A stretch of DNA of 64,000 bases from JAKFWF01 sp963732635 (lineage in GTDB: Bacteria; Pseudomonadota; Alphaproteobacteria; Rhizobiales; Hyphomicrobiaceae), in contig CAVTAL010000033.1 of assembly GCA_963732635.1 (NCBI GenBank), positions 463,734 through 527,733 on the forward strand. Direction: 5' to 3'. The notes below the pieces were generated by a model, which saw only the letters and a list, made by a program, of their open reading frames with translations, did not search any database and was not told the origin of the DNA. The position numbers and the translations under genes were made by a program. Below, in pieces: positions 16,003-25,934 of the stretch (the first letter of the stretch is position 1; every line of letters starts with the position of its first letter).

Positions 16003-18021
16003 ATGTTCAAGAAGATCCTGATCGCCAACCGCGGCGAAATTGCCTGCCGCGTCATCAAGACCGCCAAGCTGATGGGCATCAAGACCGTTGCCGTCTACTC
16101 CGACGCAGACCGCGACGCGCTGCACGTCGAGATGGCGGACGAGGCCGTCCACATCGGCCCGGCGGCGGCGGCTGAATCCTACCTCGTGATCGAAAAGATC
16201 ATCGACGCCTGCAAAAAGACCGGCGCCGAGGCGGTGCATCCGGGCTACGGCTTCCTGTCCGAGCGCGAGGCGTTCGCGGTGGCGCTGGCCAAGAACAACA
16301 TCGTGTTCATCGGCCCCAATCCCGGCGCCATTGCCGCCATGGGCGACAAGATCGAGTCGAAGAAGGCGGCGGCCAAGGCCAAGGTCTCGACCGTGCCCGG
16401 CTACCTCGGCGAAATCGCCGACGTTGCGCAGGCGACCAAGATCGCCGACGAAATCGGCTATCCCGTCATGATCAAGGCGTCGGCCGGCGGCGGCGGCAAG
16501 GGCATGCGCATTGCCTATTCCAAGGCCGAGGTCGCCGACGGTTTCAACTCGTCGCGCAGCGAGGCCAAGGCGTCGTTCGGCGACGACCGCGTGTTCATCG
16601 AGAAGTTCATCGTCAATCCGCGCCACATCGAAATCCAGGTGCTCGGCGACAAGCACGGCAACGTCATCTATCTCGGTGAGCGCGAATGCTCGATCCAGCG
16701 CCGCAACCAGAAGGTGATTGAGGAAGCGCCCTCGCCCTTGCTCGACGAGGTCACCCGCAAGGCCATGGGCGAGCAGTCGGTCGCGCTTGCCAAGGCGGTC
16801 GGTTACGACAGCGCCGGCACCGTCGAGTTCGTTGCCGGCCAGGACAAGTCGTTTTACTTCCTCGAAATGAACACCCGCCTGCAGGTCGAGCATCCGGTGA
16901 CGGAACTGATCACCGGCGTCGATCTCGTCGAGCAGATGATCCGAGTCGCGGCCGGCGAGCCGCTGAAGCTCAAGCAAGCCGATGTGAAGCTGAAAGGCTG
17001 GGCGGTCGAAACCCGCATCTATGCCGAGGACCCTTATCGCAACTTCCTGCCTTCAATCGGCCGCCTGGTGAAATATCGGCCGCCGCGCGAAGGCACCACC
17101 AACGGCGTTACGGTGCGCAACGACACCGGCGTCGAGGAAGGCGGCGAGATCTCGATGTATTATGATCCGATGATCGCCAAGCTGGTCACGCATGCTGCCA
17201 CCCGCACGGCGGCAATAGACGCCCAGGCCGAGGCGCTCGACGCTTTCTGCATCGACGGCATCGGCCACAACATCCCGTTCTTGACCGCGCTGATGCAGCA
17301 TCCGCGCTGGCGCTCGGGCAACATCTCGACGGCGTTGATCAAGGAAGAATACCCCGACGGCTTCAAGGCGCGCGAACCGCAGGGCCGCGAGTTGGAATTG
17401 CTGGCCGGCGTCGCCGCCGCGATCGACCATCTCAACAACAACCGCCGCCGCAACATTACCGGCCAGATGCACGGCTCGGCGGTGCGCTTCGCCGCCCGCC
17501 GCGTGGTCCGCGTCGGCAAGGCGAGCCTGCGCATGGAAGTTACCGGTGGCAACGGTTATCCGACCTACGTCACCATGCTCGACGCCAGCGGCAAGCACGG
17601 CCGCTGCCTCGAAATCGTCTCGGCCTGGTGGCCGGGCGAGCCGGTGTGGACCGGCACTGTCGACGGTCAGACCGCCGCCGTCCAGGTGCGCCCGGTGTTG
17701 AACGGTTTCGACCTTGCCTATCGCGGCATCCAGGCCGAGGCGCACGTGTTCACCGAGCGTGAATTCGCGCTTGCCCAAATGATGCCGGAAAAGACCGTCG
17801 CCGACATGAGCAAGTATCTGCTGTGCCCAATGCCGGGTCTGGTCAAGGCAATCCATGTCGTGGCCGGTCAGGAGGTCAAGGCCGGCGACAACCTCGCCGT
17901 CGTCGAAGCCATGAAGATGGAAAATATCCTGCGGGCCGAGCGTGACACCCAGGTGCTCGCCGTCAAGGCCAAGGCCGGTGACAGCCTCGCCGTCGACGCG
18001 GTGATCCTGGAGTTCGCTTGA
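16003..18021 (+). CDS. pccA: Acetyl/propionyl-CoA carboxylase alpha subunit (biotin carboxylase plus biotin carrier)
   Basis: Biotin-dependent acyl-CoA carboxylase alpha chain (672 residues). It carboxylates biotin with bicarbonate and ATP and carries it to a separate carboxyltransferase subunit, feeding propionyl-CoA to methylmalonyl-CoA. Domains in order: the biotin carboxylase N-domain FKKILIANRGEIACRVIKTA, the ATP-grasp glycine loop ASAGGGGKGMRI, HIEIQVLGDKHG, the active-site EMNTRLQVEHPVTE, a PccA-type BT linker region (about 460-590), and the biotinyl domain with EAMKMEN (Lys about 638). The start at 16003 has GAGG nearby; the open frame upstream is repeat DNA. The beta subunit gene is not in this window. 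Propionyl- rather than acetyl- or methylcrotonyl-CoA is favoured by length and linker, but not proven. Confidence 0.94.
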   Translation: MFKKILIANRGEIACRVIKTAKLMGIKTVAVYSDADRDALHVEMADEAVHIGPAAAAESYLVIEKIIDACKKTGAEAVHPGYGFLSEREAFAVALAKNNIVFIGPNPGAIAAMGDKIESKKAAAKAKVSTVPGYLGEIADVAQATKIADEIGYPVMIKASAGGGGKGMRIAYSKAEVADGFNSSRSEAKASFGDDRVFIEKFIVNPRHIEIQVLGDKHGNVIYLGERECSIQRRNQKVIEEAPSPLLDEVTRKAMGEQSVALAKAVGYDSAGTVEFVAGQDKSFYFLEMNTRLQVEHPVTELITGVDLVEQMIRVAAGEPLKLKQADVKLKGWAVETRIYAEDPYRNFLPSIGRLVKYRPPREGTTNGVTVRNDTGVEEGGEISMYYDPMIAKLVTHAATRTAAIDAQAEALDAFCIDGIGHNIPFLTALMQHPRWRSGNISTALIKEEYPDGFKAREPQGRELELLAGVAAAIDHLNNNRRRNITGQMHGSAVRFAARRVVRVGKASLRMEVTGGNGYPTYVTMLDASGKHGRCLEIVSAWWPGEPVWTGTVDGQTAAVQVRPVLNGFDLAYRGIQAEAHVFTEREFALAQMMPEKTVADMSKYLLCPMPGLVKAIHVVAGQEVKAGDNLAVVEAMKMENILRAERDTQVLAVKAKAGDSLAVDAVILEFA

Positions 18022-18224
18022 GGCTGATCGGGAAAAGCGGCCAATCCGAAAGGCGGTGATGGTGTGGCTGCGACGGCGGTGATGGGCATTGATCGCCACC
18101 GCGTCAAATTTGGTTCATTCGTACGGCACCAACAGCCAACCTGCCGTCGCCCGCTTCGCAAATCGAACCGTCCGGACTATATGCAGCGACACACCCAGGA
18201 TGCCCTGGAACCGGAGACTGACAT

Positions 18225-20273
18225 ATGGATGCCGCCGAACTGAATCCGCTGCTGAAACCATGGACCACGCCGTTCGAGGCGCCGCCGTTCGAAGACATCA
18301 AGCCCGAGCATTTCAGCCCGGCGATCGAGGCGGCGATGCGCCTGCACGATCAGGAAATCGACGCGATCGCGGCCAATCCGGCAGCGCCGACCTTCGCCAA
18401 CACCATTGAAGCGATGGAGCGGTCGGGCCGTACGCTGGTCGACGTCGGGTCGGTGTTCTGGAACCTGACCGGCAGCAACACCAACGACGCCCTGCAGGCG
18501 CTCGAACGCGAGTGGTCGCCGAAGTACGCCGCGCACTACACCAACATTTCGACCAACGCGGCCTTGTTCAAGCGCGTCGACACGCTTTACGCCGCGCGCG
18601 ACAGCCTCGGCCTCGATGCCGAACAGCAACGGCTGCTGGAGAAGTCCTACAAGGGCTTCGTGCGCTCCGGCGCCAAGCTAGAAGGGGCTGCCCGCGAACG
18701 CTACAAGGAACTCTCGCAGAGCCGCGCCAAGCTCACCACCACCTTCGGCCAGAACGTGCTGGCGGACGAGAAAGCCTACACCTTGGTGCTCGATGGCGAG
18801 GCCGATCTCGCCGGCCTGCCGACGTTCCTGCGCGAGGCGGCTGCCGGCGCGGCGGAAGAGCGTGGTCTCAAGGGCAAGTACGTCATCACCCTGTCGCGCT
18901 CGCTGATCGAGCCGTTCCTGACCTTCTCCACCCGCCGTGACCTGCGCGAACAGGCCTGGAAGGCCTGGGTGATGCGCGGCGAGAATGGAGGCGCGTCCGA
19001 CAATCGTCAGGCCATTACGGATCTCACCCGCCTGCGCATCGAGGTTGCGAACCTGCTCGGCTACAAGTCGCACGCCGCCTTCACGCTCGAAGAGACCATG
19101 GCGAAAACGCCGGCACGGGTGCGCGAACTGCTCGACCGGGTGTGGACGCCGGGCGTGAAGCGCGCCCACGAGGAGATCGCCAAGCTGCAGGCAATGGCCG
19201 CCAAGGAAGGCGCCAATCTCGAGATCGAGCCGTGGGACTGGCGCTACTATTCGGAAAAGGTGCGCGCCGCCGAGTTCGATCTGGACGAGACCGAGATCAA
19301 GCCCTACCTGCCGCTCGACCGCATGATCGAGGCCGCCTTCTACACCGCGACGCAGTTGTTCGGCGTTACCTTCAAGGAGCGCACCGACATCCCGGTCTAT
19401 CATCCCGACGTGCGCGCCTTCGAGGTGACCGACAAGGACGGCCGCCACGTCGGCCTGTTCCTTGGTGACTACTACGCCCGCGCCTCGAAGCGTTCCGGCG
19501 CCTGGATGAGCGCCTACCGCCGCCAGCACAAGCTCGACGGCGGCACGCGGCCGATTATCGTCAACGTCATGAACTTCGCCAAGCCCGGTGCCGGCGAGCC
19601 GACGCTGCTGTCGTTCGATGACGCCCGCACGCTGTTCCACGAGTTCGGCCACGGTCTGCACGGATTGCTGTCGGACGTGACTTATCCGTCGCTCGCCTGC
19701 ACCGCCGTGGTGCGCGACTTCGTCGAACTGCCCTCGCAGTTGCTCGAGCACTGGCTGGCGACGCCGGAGATCATGACGCGGTTCGCCCGCCACGCCAAAA
19801 CCGGTGAGCCGATGCCGGCTAAGCTGATGGCCAAGCTCAAGGCCGCACGCACCTTCAATCAGGGTTTCGAGACTGTCGCGTTTCTCGGCTCGGCAATCGT
19901 CGACATGGATTTCCACACGCTTGAGTCTGCCGACAATCTGGACCCGCTGGCACTCGAAGCGGCAACGCTTGCCCGCATCGGCATGCCCCGGCAAGTCGGC
20001 ATGCGGCATCGCTCGACGCACTTCCAGCACATCTTCTCCGGTGGTTATTCGGCCGGCTACTACAGTTACCTGTGGTCGGAGGTGCTCGACGCCGATGCCT
20101 TCTCGGCCTTCGAGGAAACCGGCAACGTGTTCGATCCGGCAACGGCCGAAAAGCTCAAGCGCTTCGTCTATTCGGCCGGTGGCCTGCGGCAGGAGGACGA
20201 AGCCTACACCCTGTTCCGCGGCCGCCTGCCGACCGTCGACGGTCTGCTGAAGAAGCGCGGATTGGCGGCTTGA
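18225..20273 (+). CDS. M3-family oligopeptidase (Dcp/oligopeptidase A-like)
   Basis: Zinc metallopeptidase of family M3 (682 residues), cytoplasmic as there is no signal peptide. It degrades short peptides, acting as dipeptidyl carboxypeptidase or oligopeptidase A. The zinc motif HEFGH is at residues 472-476, with the downstream VELPSQLLEHW helix carrying the third zinc ligand Glu. The typical C-terminal substrate loop FSGGYSAGYYSYLWSEVLDADAF is present. Length and the N-terminal NPLLKPWTTPFEAPPFEDIKPEHFSPAI fit Dcp. Its stop is followed by about 160 non-coding bases before mtnP. It appears monocistronic. Confidence 0.95.
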   Translation: MDAAELNPLLKPWTTPFEAPPFEDIKPEHFSPAIEAAMRLHDQEIDAIAANPAAPTFANTIEAMERSGRTLVDVGSVFWNLTGSNTNDALQALEREWSPKYAAHYTNISTNAALFKRVDTLYAARDSLGLDAEQQRLLEKSYKGFVRSGAKLEGAARERYKELSQSRAKLTTTFGQNVLADEKAYTLVLDGEADLAGLPTFLREAAAGAAEERGLKGKYVITLSRSLIEPFLTFSTRRDLREQAWKAWVMRGENGGASDNRQAITDLTRLRIEVANLLGYKSHAAFTLEETMAKTPARVRELLDRVWTPGVKRAHEEIAKLQAMAAKEGANLEIEPWDWRYYSEKVRAAEFDLDETEIKPYLPLDRMIEAAFYTATQLFGVTFKERTDIPVYHPDVRAFEVTDKDGRHVGLFLGDYYARASKRSGAWMSAYRRQHKLDGGTRPIIVNVMNFAKPGAGEPTLLSFDDARTLFHEFGHGLHGLLSDVTYPSLACTAVVRDFVELPSQLLEHWLATPEIMTRFARHAKTGEPMPAKLMAKLKAARTFNQGFETVAFLGSAIVDMDFHTLESADNLDPLALEAATLARIGMPRQVGMRHRSTHFQHIFSGGYSAGYYSYLWSEVLDADAFSAFEETGNVFDPATAEKLKRFVYSAGGLRQEDEAYTLFRGRLPTVDGLLKKRGLAA

Positions 20274-20435
20274 TATTCGCCAATCGCCGCCCGGGTCGTC
20301 GCACGACAGGTTTCATCCGGGGAATGTCGCCGGGACCCAGCGTGGATCAAGCTCAATCAGCTTCGTGAAGTGATCACCGGCGCAAAACTCGATAGTCCTG
20401 CCGATGCGATCTCATAAAAATCAAGGTGCTCGACC

Positions 20436-21317
20436 ATGACCAAATCAATCCTCGGCTTTGTCGGCGGCAGCGGACTGTATGACATCCCTGGTCTTTCGAA
20501 CCCCGAATGGAAGACCATCAAAAGTCCCTGGGGCGAGCCGTCGGACCAGATACTGCATGCCGAGGTCGACGGCCTGCCGATCCGCTTCCTGCCCCGGCAC
20601 GGACGCGGTCACCGCATTCCGCCGTCGGAAATCAACTATCGTGCCAACATCGACGCCTTGAAGCGCACCGGCGTCACCGACCTCGTATCGATCTCGGCCT
20701 GTGGTTCGTTCAGTGAGGATTTCCCGCCTGGCCACTTCGTGCTGCCGGACCAGTTCATCGATCGTACCTTCGCGCGCGAGAAGAGCTTTTTCGGAACGGG
20801 CTGCGTCGCGCATGTCGCCTTGGGTGATCCAATTAGCCCCGGCCTTGCCGACGAAGTCGAGAAGGCGATGAAGGCCGAGAAGATCTCCGGCACGCGCGGT
20901 GGCACCTACCTCGCCATGGAGGGCCCGCAATTCTCCACCCGCGCCGAGAGCAATCTCTATCGCAGCTGGGGTTGCGCTGTGATCGGCATGACCAACATGC
21001 CCGAAGCCAAACTCGCCCGCGAGGCCGAGCTCTGTTACGCCACCGTCGCCATGGTCACCGACTTCGACTGCTGGCATGAGGAGCATGCGCACGTCGACGT
21101 CGCCTCGATCATCAAGGTGATGCACGGCAATACGGAGATGGCGCAACGCCTCGTGCTGCGGTTGGCCAAGTCGTTCCCGCGCGTGCATCCGGCGTGTCCG
21201 ATCGGTTCGGACCGGGCACTAGACAACGCGCTGATCACCACGCCCGCGTCACGCGACCCGGCGCTGCTCGCCAAGCTCGATGCCGTCGCCGGCCGCGTGC
21301 TCAAGACGGTCGGATAA
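20436..21317 (+). CDS. mtnP: S-methyl-5'-thioadenosine phosphorylase
   Basis: Splits methylthioadenosine with phosphate into adenine and 5-methylthioribose-1-phosphate (EC 2.4.2.28), recycling the by-product of polyamine and homoserine-lactone synthesis. It has 293 residues, with GFVGGSGLYDIPGL at the start, RHGRGHRIPPSEINYRANIDALK (phosphate and sugar site), YLAMEGPQFSTRAES, and MTNMPEAKLAREAELCYATVAMVTDFDCW. The enzymes for both products, mtnA and apt, are encoded nearby on the opposite strand, so the salvage route is grouped although not in one operon. Confidence 0.97.
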   Translation: MTKSILGFVGGSGLYDIPGLSNPEWKTIKSPWGEPSDQILHAEVDGLPIRFLPRHGRGHRIPPSEINYRANIDALKRTGVTDLVSISACGSFSEDFPPGHFVLPDQFIDRTFAREKSFFGTGCVAHVALGDPISPGLADEVEKAMKAEKISGTRGGTYLAMEGPQFSTRAESNLYRSWGCAVIGMTNMPEAKLAREAELCYATVAMVTDFDCWHEEHAHVDVASIIKVMHGNTEMAQRLVLRLAKSFPRVHPACPIGSDRALDNALITTPASRDPALLAKLDAVAGRVLKTVG

Positions 21318-21331
21318 AACTCGAACCACAC

Positions 21332-21823
21332 TCACTGCGCATCCTTCAACGCGAACAGATCGGCGCAGAGACTTGCGGCAAGCAAGTGAACAACATCATC
21401 GGAATCCTCCTCGACAAGTTCCCGGACTGCCATCGCCTTAAGTCTGACGTCGCCGAGGCTTGAGGCAGCGGTATGCGCGAGGTCCTTGGCCAACGCCAGC
21501 AGCCGATCGGACGATTGGTCGAACTCGGACTGCCAGCGCGTTTCGTCGGCGGCGGGCCAGATTGGTCCGCTCGATTTCCGCGTCCGCTCAGCGTGCAAGC
21601 GATTGCGAAAATCGAGCGCATCGGCGAAATCCTTGGCCATCGCCGCGAAATGCACTGCATCGACGGGCGTATCGAGGCCCCGCCAATGCAGATCCGACAT
21701 TTCCTCCGTCGCCAGCAGCATGTCGATCTTGCGTTCAAGCCGTTCGAGTCGCTGCGCGATCGTGTCGGCCTCGCCACCGGGTTCGACCACTGTCGATGTC
21801 TTCCGTAGTTGCCCCGATGACAT
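21332..21823 (-). CDS. Hypothetical protein with coiled-coil segment
   Basis: Unrecognised 163-residue soluble protein. Residues 20-40 (EADTIAQRLERLERKIDMLL) look like a short coiled coil; the rest is helical and rich in Ala, Asp and Leu (VHFAAMAKDFADALDFRNRLHAE, DRLLALAKDLAHTAASSLGDVRLKA). I chose ATG 21823 because GGAGGTGG lies 7 bases upstream, a strong site that argues the gene is real. It sits between the convergent mtnP and the upstream end of the apt-mtnA operon. No role assigned. Confidence 0.62.
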   Translation of the reverse strand: MSSGQLRKTSTVVEPGGEADTIAQRLERLERKIDMLLATEEMSDLHWRGLDTPVDAVHFAAMAKDFADALDFRNRLHAERTRKSSGPIWPAADETRWQSEFDQSSDRLLALAKDLAHTAASSLGDVRLKAMAVRELVEEDSDDVVHLLAASLCADLFALKDAQ

Positions 21824-21984
21824 CGAATTACCACCTCCAACCAAGAAATTCCGCCCATAGCCCGGACTGGTCGAGATCCGCGAATCCAGTCATCGCCTAG
21901 CAGTGTACAGCCGAACCCTGAGCGGAGATTGGCGATAGATGCGATTGTTATATGAATGCGGACAGCCACTACGATCCGCGATCA

Positions 21985-23079
<1,095 letters not shown>

Positions 23080-23084
23080 GCCTG

Positions 23085-23327
23085 TCAGCTCCAGGAACCG
23101 CCGGCGCCGCCCAGCGGATATGTGACGTTATCGACGAGGCCGCAGCCGGCGCAAGACAGCGCGAACCAGGCTGTGTACGGCCGCGCCGACCGATCGACAA
23201 TGGCGAGGTTCGCCGCGCCACACACCGGACACTCCACCGGCCGGTCTGGCACCTGTTGCCAGACAGAGATCGCCGCCAATGCCTTGGGAAGGCAGTCGGG
23301 CGGCAACTTTGGCGGGACATCACTCAT
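23085..23327 (-). CDS. Small zinc-ribbon protein in the apt-mtnA operon
   Basis: An 80-residue protein with two Cys pairs, ECPVCG near residue 34 and SCAGCG near residue 60, an arrangement that fits a zinc ribbon. The start ATG 23327 comes one base after the apt stop (TGAAATG), so translation is probably coupled, and its stop is 5 bases before mtnA. The remainder (KLPPDCLPKALAAISVWQQV and VDNVTYPLGGAGGSW) matches nothing I can name. Position suggests a link to adenine/methylthioribose salvage, but that is inference. Confidence 0.8.
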   Translation of the reverse strand: MSDVPPKLPPDCLPKALAAISVWQQVPDRPVECPVCGAANLAIVDRSARPYTAWFALSCAGCGLVDNVTYPLGGAGGSWS

Positions 23328-23328
23328 T

Positions 23329-23865
23329 TCAATGACCGTCGTATGCCACCAGCACGTGCGCTTCGACTGCATGCGAACGCAGCAGCTTCATGCCGCCCAA
23401 CTCCGGCAAGTCGACGACAAACGTGGCGCCAGCCACGATTCCGCCGACGCGCGTGATCAACTTCACCGCCGCTTCCGCGGTGCCGCCGGTTGCGATCAGG
23501 TCGTCGACGATCAGGATGCGCTCGCCTGCCTTCATGGCATCGAGATGAACTTCGATTGTATCAACACCGTATTCGAGGGTGTATTGCTGGCCGATCGTGG
23601 TCCAGGGCAACTTGCCCTTCTTGCGGATCGGTATGAAGCCGCAGCCGAGCTTGTCGGCCACCGCGCCGCCGAATATGAAGCCTCGCGCCTCGATGCCGGC
23701 GACTGCGTCAATCTTTTTATCCACGAATGGCGCGGCCATCGCCGTGACCGCGGCGCTGAAGCCTTTGGCATCGCGCATCAGCGTCGTGACGTCGCGAAAC
23801 ATGATCCCAGGCTTCGGATAATCCGGGATGGTTCGGATCAGTTTCTTAACGTCGTCCACAAGCAT
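23329..23865 (-). CDS. apt: Adenine phosphoribosyltransferase
   Basis: Converts adenine and PRPP to AMP (EC 2.4.2.7). 178 residues from ATG 23865 (MLVDDVKKLIRTIPDYPKPGIMFRD), chosen because GAGGTGG precedes it; a 15-residue longer reading has no support. Diagnostic motifs are AGIEARGFIFGGAVA and the PRPP loop ILIVDDLIATGGTAEAA. First gene of the operon with the zinc-ribbon protein and mtnA. It uses the adenine released by MtnP. Confidence 0.97.
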   Translation of the reverse strand: MLVDDVKKLIRTIPDYPKPGIMFRDVTTLMRDAKGFSAAVTAMAAPFVDKKIDAVAGIEARGFIFGGAVADKLGCGFIPIRKKGKLPWTTIGQQYTLEYGVDTIEVHLDAMKAGERILIVDDLIATGGTAEAAVKLITRVGGIVAGATFVVDLPELGGMKLLRSHAVEAHVLVAYDGH

Positions 23866-23939
23866 CACAATCCACCTCGCATCCGCCAAATTCCCGGCGC
23901 AAAATAGCAATATTCCAAGATCAGCGATAGAACGCTCGC

Positions 23940-24461
23940 ATGACAGACAAGCAAATCACCGATCCTCGGTTATCGAGCGCCATAGCCCGCCAGCGCGGGG
24001 AAGACGAGCCCGCTGCCAGCTATGGTTCCGGGACACACGAGATGACGACTGGAGCCGCACCGATGAGCGACGCACACATGGCCATGGCCGACGGTGGCCC
24101 CGACGATCTTCCGCGCACGTTCCGGCGTGAACGCGATGCCCAGCGCGAAGCCCGTGAACGCGAGGCGCGCGAGCGCGCCGCCGTCGATCAGGCATTCGCG
24201 CCACCGCCAGAACCAGCGTACGCACCAGATATGTCCCGCGACGGCTACGATGCCTCGTACCCGCCGCCGATCGCCTCCGGTGTCGTTACCTCACTTGAGG
24301 TTCCGTTCGGACGGCTGGTGTTGTTCTTCTTGAAGGCCCTGTTCGCGGCGATCCCGGCGATCATCCTGCTCGGCATTATGCTATGGACGATGGGGCAGCT
24401 GCTCACCACCTACTTCCCGGCGTTGCTCAAGATGAAAATCCTCATCACGTTCCCGAATTAA
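23940..24461 (+). CDS. Hypothetical protein with C-terminal membrane helix
   Basis: A 173-residue protein with a long charged, low-complexity cytoplasmic part (FRRERDAQREAREREARERAAVDQ, a likely single helix, then a Pro/Tyr-rich PPPEPAYAPDMSRDGYDASYPPP). A hydrophobic C-terminal segment follows at about 128-160 (LVLFFLKALFAAIPAIILLGIMLWTMGQLL). The layout suggests a tail-anchored inner-membrane protein. I recognise no family. The start at 23940 is the first ATG; later Met codons at residues 35 and 42 are possible. It is divergent from apt. Confidence 0.68.
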   Translation: MTDKQITDPRLSSAIARQRGEDEPAASYGSGTHEMTTGAAPMSDAHMAMADGGPDDLPRTFRRERDAQREAREREARERAAVDQAFAPPPEPAYAPDMSRDGYDASYPPPIASGVVTSLEVPFGRLVLFFLKALFAAIPAIILLGIMLWTMGQLLTTYFPALLKMKILITFPN

Positions 24462-24496
24462 GCTGGCCCAAATTAAGCCGGCGAGAAACAAGGCGC

Positions 24497-24904
24497 CTAT
24501 TTCTTCGGCGCGCCGCCTTCGGTTGAACCGCCAGCGGCTTTCCAGGCGCCATACCCGCCGATGATGTGAGCGACCGGTTTCAGCCCCATGTCCTGGGCAA
24601 CTTTGGTGGCCAGCACCGAACGCATGCCGCCGGCGCAGAAAAAAATGAATTCCTTGTCCTCGCCGAACACCGGCTTGTAGTAGGGGCTCGCCGGGTCGAT
24701 CCAGAACTCCAGCATGCCGCGCGTGCAGGAAAATGCACCGGGCACGCGGCCCTCGCGCTCCAGTTCGCGCGGATCGCGGATGTCGACGAGCACCACGCTC
24801 GCGTTCTTTGACCGCTCGATGGCCTCGGCGGCGGTATACTCCTTGATCGCGGCCTTGCCCTCTTCGATCATCGACTTGACGCTGCGGGTAATCGTTTGCG
24901 GCAT
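24497..24904 (-). CDS. Rhodanese-like domain protein
   Basis: Single-domain rhodanese (135 residues), a cytoplasmic sulfurtransferase or sulfur/selenium-binding protein. The domain spans about 15-125: VVLVDIRDPRELEREGRVPGAFSCTRGMLEFWIDP, then the active loop FFCAGGMRS with the catalytic Cys, and IIGGYGAWKAAGG at the end. The CAGGMRS loop has the canonical six-residue length of sulfur-accepting rhodaneses. Start 24904 has GAGGAG 7 bases upstream; the annotatable frame extends 5 codons further without support. Monocistronic; partner unknown. Confidence 0.92.
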   Translation of the reverse strand: MPQTITRSVKSMIEEGKAAIKEYTAAEAIERSKNASVVLVDIRDPRELEREGRVPGAFSCTRGMLEFWIDPASPYYKPVFGEDKEFIFFCAGGMRSVLATKVAQDMGLKPVAHIIGGYGAWKAAGGSTEGGAPKK

Positions 24905-25032
24905 AGTTAGGCTCCTCATGGGCGGTTTCGGGGAGAATTTGATACGACCAGCGGCGAAATACCAGCGCTATCCACGGCCGAACCGCCTGCTGCCCTTTAT
25001 CCGCCGGGTTCATACGGCTAAACAGAAACTCA

Positions 25033-25515
25033 ATGAACCTGGATTTCCATCTCGGCGGATCATTTCGGCTCCTGGCGGCGTTTGTCGCCGTGGCGAGCTT
25101 GGCTGCAGGCGGCTGCGAGACGGGCGGGAACTCCAACCTTGCCCCGCAATTGGGTCAAAAACTCCCCGACACCTATGTCGCCGGCCAGCCCTACCAGTTG
25201 ACCAAGGAAGAGCTCGCTCTCGACTGCAAGCGATTGACCGGCCGCATGCAGGTGCGAATTCTCCAGACGCGTGACGCCGAGGATCGCGGTGGCGGCAGCA
25301 AGATCGCCCAGACCGCCCAGTCAGCGATTGTCCCGGTGTTCGGCGGCACCAGCCGTGGCGCCGATGCAGCCGCCGACGCCGCCCGTGATCGTGCCTATCT
25401 GGAGGCCATGAACCGGCAATTGGCGGCAAAAAATTGCGCTACCTACGATCTCGATGCCGAAATGCAGCCGCGCTCCATCCGAGATACGCCGACACCGGTG
25501 CCGCGAAAATCATAG
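25033..25515 (+). CDS. Putative lipoprotein
   Basis: A 160-residue exported protein with a signal peptide and a lipobox-like LAAGGC near residue 28, so probably a lipid-anchored periplasmic protein. The mature part has LPDTYVAGQPYQLTKEELALDCKRLTGRMQVRILQTRDAE and an Ala/Asp-rich segment (GADAAADAARDRAYLEAMNRQLAAKNCATYD). I know similar short hypothetical lipoproteins in rhizobia but no function. The gene is convergent with the VOC gene at 25526, with only 10 bases between the stops. Confidence 0.75.
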   Translation: MNLDFHLGGSFRLLAAFVAVASLAAGGCETGGNSNLAPQLGQKLPDTYVAGQPYQLTKEELALDCKRLTGRMQVRILQTRDAEDRGGGSKIAQTAQSAIVPVFGGTSRGADAAADAARDRAYLEAMNRQLAAKNCATYDLDAEMQPRSIRDTPTPVPRKS

Positions 25516-25525
25516 AATCGGCGGT

Positions 25526-25927
25526 TCAAACGCCTTGATGACAGACGGCCTCGATGCGATTGCCGTCCGGATCAATCAGAAAGGCAGCGTAATAGTCCGC
25601 GTGATATATGGCGCGAATGCCAGGACGGCCATTGCAGGCACCGCCATTCGCAAGCCCAGCCGCATGGAACGCGTCGACAGCCGCCCGACTGGGAGCCCGG
25701 AAGCACCAATGTCGCCCGGGCGCATCGAAGGCAACGAATGCCGCGCTCGCATGCAGCCGGATGGTCAGATAGGTGTGCGCATCGTCAGCCGCCGAATTGC
25801 GGATGCCGTAGCCGATTGCCGTGTCGTCGCGCCAGACGCACGGCACGCCGAGCGCCGCCATCACCCCATCCCAGAACTTGGACGCGCGCGTCATGTCGCC
25901 GACGGTGATCGAAACGTGATCGAGCAT
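25526..25927 (-). CDS. VOC-family (glyoxalase-like) protein
   Basis: Vicinal-oxygen-chelate superfamily protein (133 residues). It starts MLDHVSITVGDMTRASKFWDGVMAALG and ends YYAAFLIDPDGNRIEAVCH, the two metal-binding beta-alpha-beta halves with His and Glu ligands (LDHV and NRIEAV). Members are glyoxalase, dioxygenase or resistance enzymes; the substrate is not evident. Start 25927 lies 7 bases after the TetR stop, making this the last gene of the catabolic operon. Confidence 0.87.
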   Translation of the reverse strand: MLDHVSITVGDMTRASKFWDGVMAALGVPCVWRDDTAIGYGIRNSAADDAHTYLTIRLHASAAFVAFDAPGRHWCFRAPSRAAVDAFHAAGLANGGACNGRPGIRAIYHADYYAAFLIDPDGNRIEAVCHQGV

Positions 25928-25934
25928 TGGCTGC

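Noticed and set aside
18678..20030. 450-residue minus-strand frame opposite the M3 peptidase
   Set aside because: Complement of a strongly coding gene with clear motifs; composition is that of a shadow frame.
20274..20435. SAM riboswitch ahead of mtnP
   Set aside because: No SAM-I or SAM-II core sequence or pseudoknot pattern could be recognised in this stretch.
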